From Maridesulfovibrio bastinii DSM 16055 (GTDB taxonomy: Bacteria; Desulfobacterota; Desulfovibrionia; Desulfovibrionales; Desulfovibrionaceae), in contig NZ_KE387016.1 of NCBI RefSeq assembly GCF_000429985.1, forward strand, positions 1,049-65,048: a stretch of DNA of 64,000 nucleotides, read 5' to 3'. Position 1 is the first letter of the stretch. Every line of letters starts with the position of its first letter. This document shows, one piece after another, positions 62,919-64,000 of the stretch. The position numbers and the translations under genes are program-made. The notes under the pieces are model-generated. The model searched no databases. It was given only the letters and a program-made list of their open reading frames with translations, and was not told the origin of the DNA.

Positions 62919-63887
62919 TTATTGATGATTATTTTTGATTCCTTTTGATAGAATTTTTTCAAAATATTCTATTGTCGGTTTCAGGCCTACTTCCAGTGGA
63001 GTAGAAGGTGTCCATTTCAATTTTCTCTTAGCCAGAGAAATATCAGGTTTACGCTGGCAGGGATCATTTTCCGGCAATGGATTATATTTAATTTTTGATG
63101 ACGATCCCGTCATATCTTTAATGATTTCAGCAAGATTTTTTATGCTGAATTCTTTAGGGTTTCCAAGGTTGACCGGACCTATAAATTCATCCGGGCTGTC
63201 CATGGTCTTTACGAAAGCATCTATCAGGTCATCAACATAACAAAATGATCTTGTCTGTGATCCATCCCCGTATAATGTTATCGGCTCATTCTTAAGAGCC
63301 TGCACTATAAAGTTTGAAACAACACGACCATCATTCATGGCCATATTAGGGCCATATGTATTAAAAATACGAGCAACTTTAATTTTTAATCCGTGTTGGC
63401 GGTGATAATCGAAAAAAAGCGTTTCCGCACATCGTTTACCTTCATCATAGCAGGCTCTTAGGCCAATGGGATTGACATTACCCCAATATGATTCTTCCTG
63501 TGGATGTATTTTAGGGTCACCATACACTTCAGATGTTGAGGCCTGAAAAATTTTTGCCTTCACTCTTTTGGCAAGACCCAGCATGTTTATGGCACCATGA
63601 ACTGAGGTTTTGGTGGTTTGCACCGGGTCAAATTGATAATGTATGGGGGAAGCAGGGCACGCAAGGTTGAAAATATTATCCGTTTCAACATATAGTGGAA
63701 AGGTAATATCATGGCGCATAATCTCAAAATAAGGATTATCCATAAGCTCAAGAATATTAGCTTTCATCCCGGTGTAATAGTTATCAATACATAAAACTTC
63801 ATGTCCGAGATCCAGTAGTCTTTTGCAGAGGTGTGATCCCAGAAAACCGGCTCCGCCAGTAACGAGAAAATGCTGACCTTGATTCAT
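62919..63887 (-). CDS. UDP-glucuronate decarboxylase-like SDR (UXS type)
   Basis: The 322-residue extended SDR has the NAD site [20 protein letters not shown] near residues 8-27. The bacterial/plant UXS pattern follows: [47 protein letters not shown], and the catalytic YxxxK in [13 protein letters not shown]. It should form UDP-xylose from UDP-glucuronate for surface glycan synthesis. The 113 bp after it (63888-64000) show no gene. Confidence 0.92.
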   Translation of the reverse strand: MNQGQHFLVTGGAGFLGSHLCKRLLDLGHEVLCIDNYYTGMKANILELMDNPYFEIMRHDITFPLYVETDNIFNLACPASPIHYQFDPVQTTKTSVHGAINMLGLAKRVKAKIFQASTSEVYGDPKIHPQEESYWGNVNPIGLRACYDEGKRCAETLFFDYHRQHGLKIKVARIFNTYGPNMAMNDGRVVSNFIVQALKNEPITLYGDGSQTRSFCYVDDLIDAFVKTMDSPDEFIGPVNLGNPKEFSIKNLAEIIKDMTGSSSKIKYNPLPENDPCQRKPDISLAKRKLKWTPSTPLEVGLKPTIEYFEKILSKGIKNNHQ

Positions 63888-64000
63888 TTATACTCCATTA
63901 TATAAGCAACTATCATATATTACTTTCTTTACGTCCTTTTATGTGATAATTCAAGCGACGATGAATAATAAAGTGTTGTAGAGGTGTAATCTTTTTACGG

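Overview
The window looks like the chromosome of a marine-type, moderately AT-rich sulfate-reducing deltaproteobacterium of the Desulfovibrio group. The evidence is a dsrC gene with its C-terminal cysteine arm, a probable UGA-decoded small selenoprotein, the fliR-flhB-flhA-flhF-flhG-fliA flagellar order, lpxC and an outer-membrane TolC factor (Gram-negative), and several molybdenum-cofactor genes. The genus is an inference from gene content; no 16S rRNA gene is present.

Positions 1-12.8 kb form a defence island. The end of a type I-F CRISPR array (leader on its right, so transcribed leftwards) abuts a complete type III-B operon, cmr1-cmr2(cas10)-cmr3-cmr4-cmr5-cmr6. Next come two short arrays with the same 36-nt repeat and nearly identical 120-bp leaders. 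They flank an adaptation module of cas2 and one 874-residue fusion in the order Cas6-reverse transcriptase-Cas1. On the other strand lies a two-gene unit: a Csx3-type ring nuclease and a two-transmembrane protein whose C-terminal half looks like a cyclic-oligonucleotide (CARF/SAVED-type) sensor. Cas10 keeps its GGDD cyclase motif but lacks the N-terminal HD nuclease domain. The model I infer is: spacers may be captured from RNA; Cmr4 cuts target RNA; Cas10 makes a cyclic oligoadenylate; the signal opens or activates a membrane effector; Csx3 switches it off. A tRNA-Leu gene, 3' end facing the island, marks the right border.

From 13 to 35 kb the content is core and accessory metabolism: a YcaO protein, a TVP38-type membrane protein, an SGNH esterase, an RdgC-like protein, a response regulator, a 2-hydroxyacid dehydrogenase, a PilZ protein, rfbA, MoaB/MogA- and MoaE-like proteins, TolC, the selenoprotein with a SECIS-like hairpin, a lytic transglycosylase, two glycosyltransferases, a large zinc-knuckle/TPR membrane protein, a Nudix hydrolase, a VgrG3-like muramidase candidate, an NFACT/RqcH protein and a DksA-type zinc-finger protein.

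From 35 to 45 kb there is a tRNA Gly-Cys-Gly cluster, a CCG-domain iron-sulfur protein, a methyltransferase coupled to a second YcaO protein (with TPR repeats), dsrC with its own promoter and structured leader, rpmE, a DUF1385 protein, prfA-prmC and lpxC. From 45 to 57.6 kb lie chemotaxis and flagellar genes: an MCP, receivers, FliL, CheY, FliA, FlhG, FlhF, FlhA, FlhB, FliR and three poorly characterised small proteins. The right end carries an M23 peptidase, a TtcA-like tRNA thiolase, a DUF4340 protein, rpoZ-dnaJ-moaC and a UDP-glucuronate decarboxylase-like gene.
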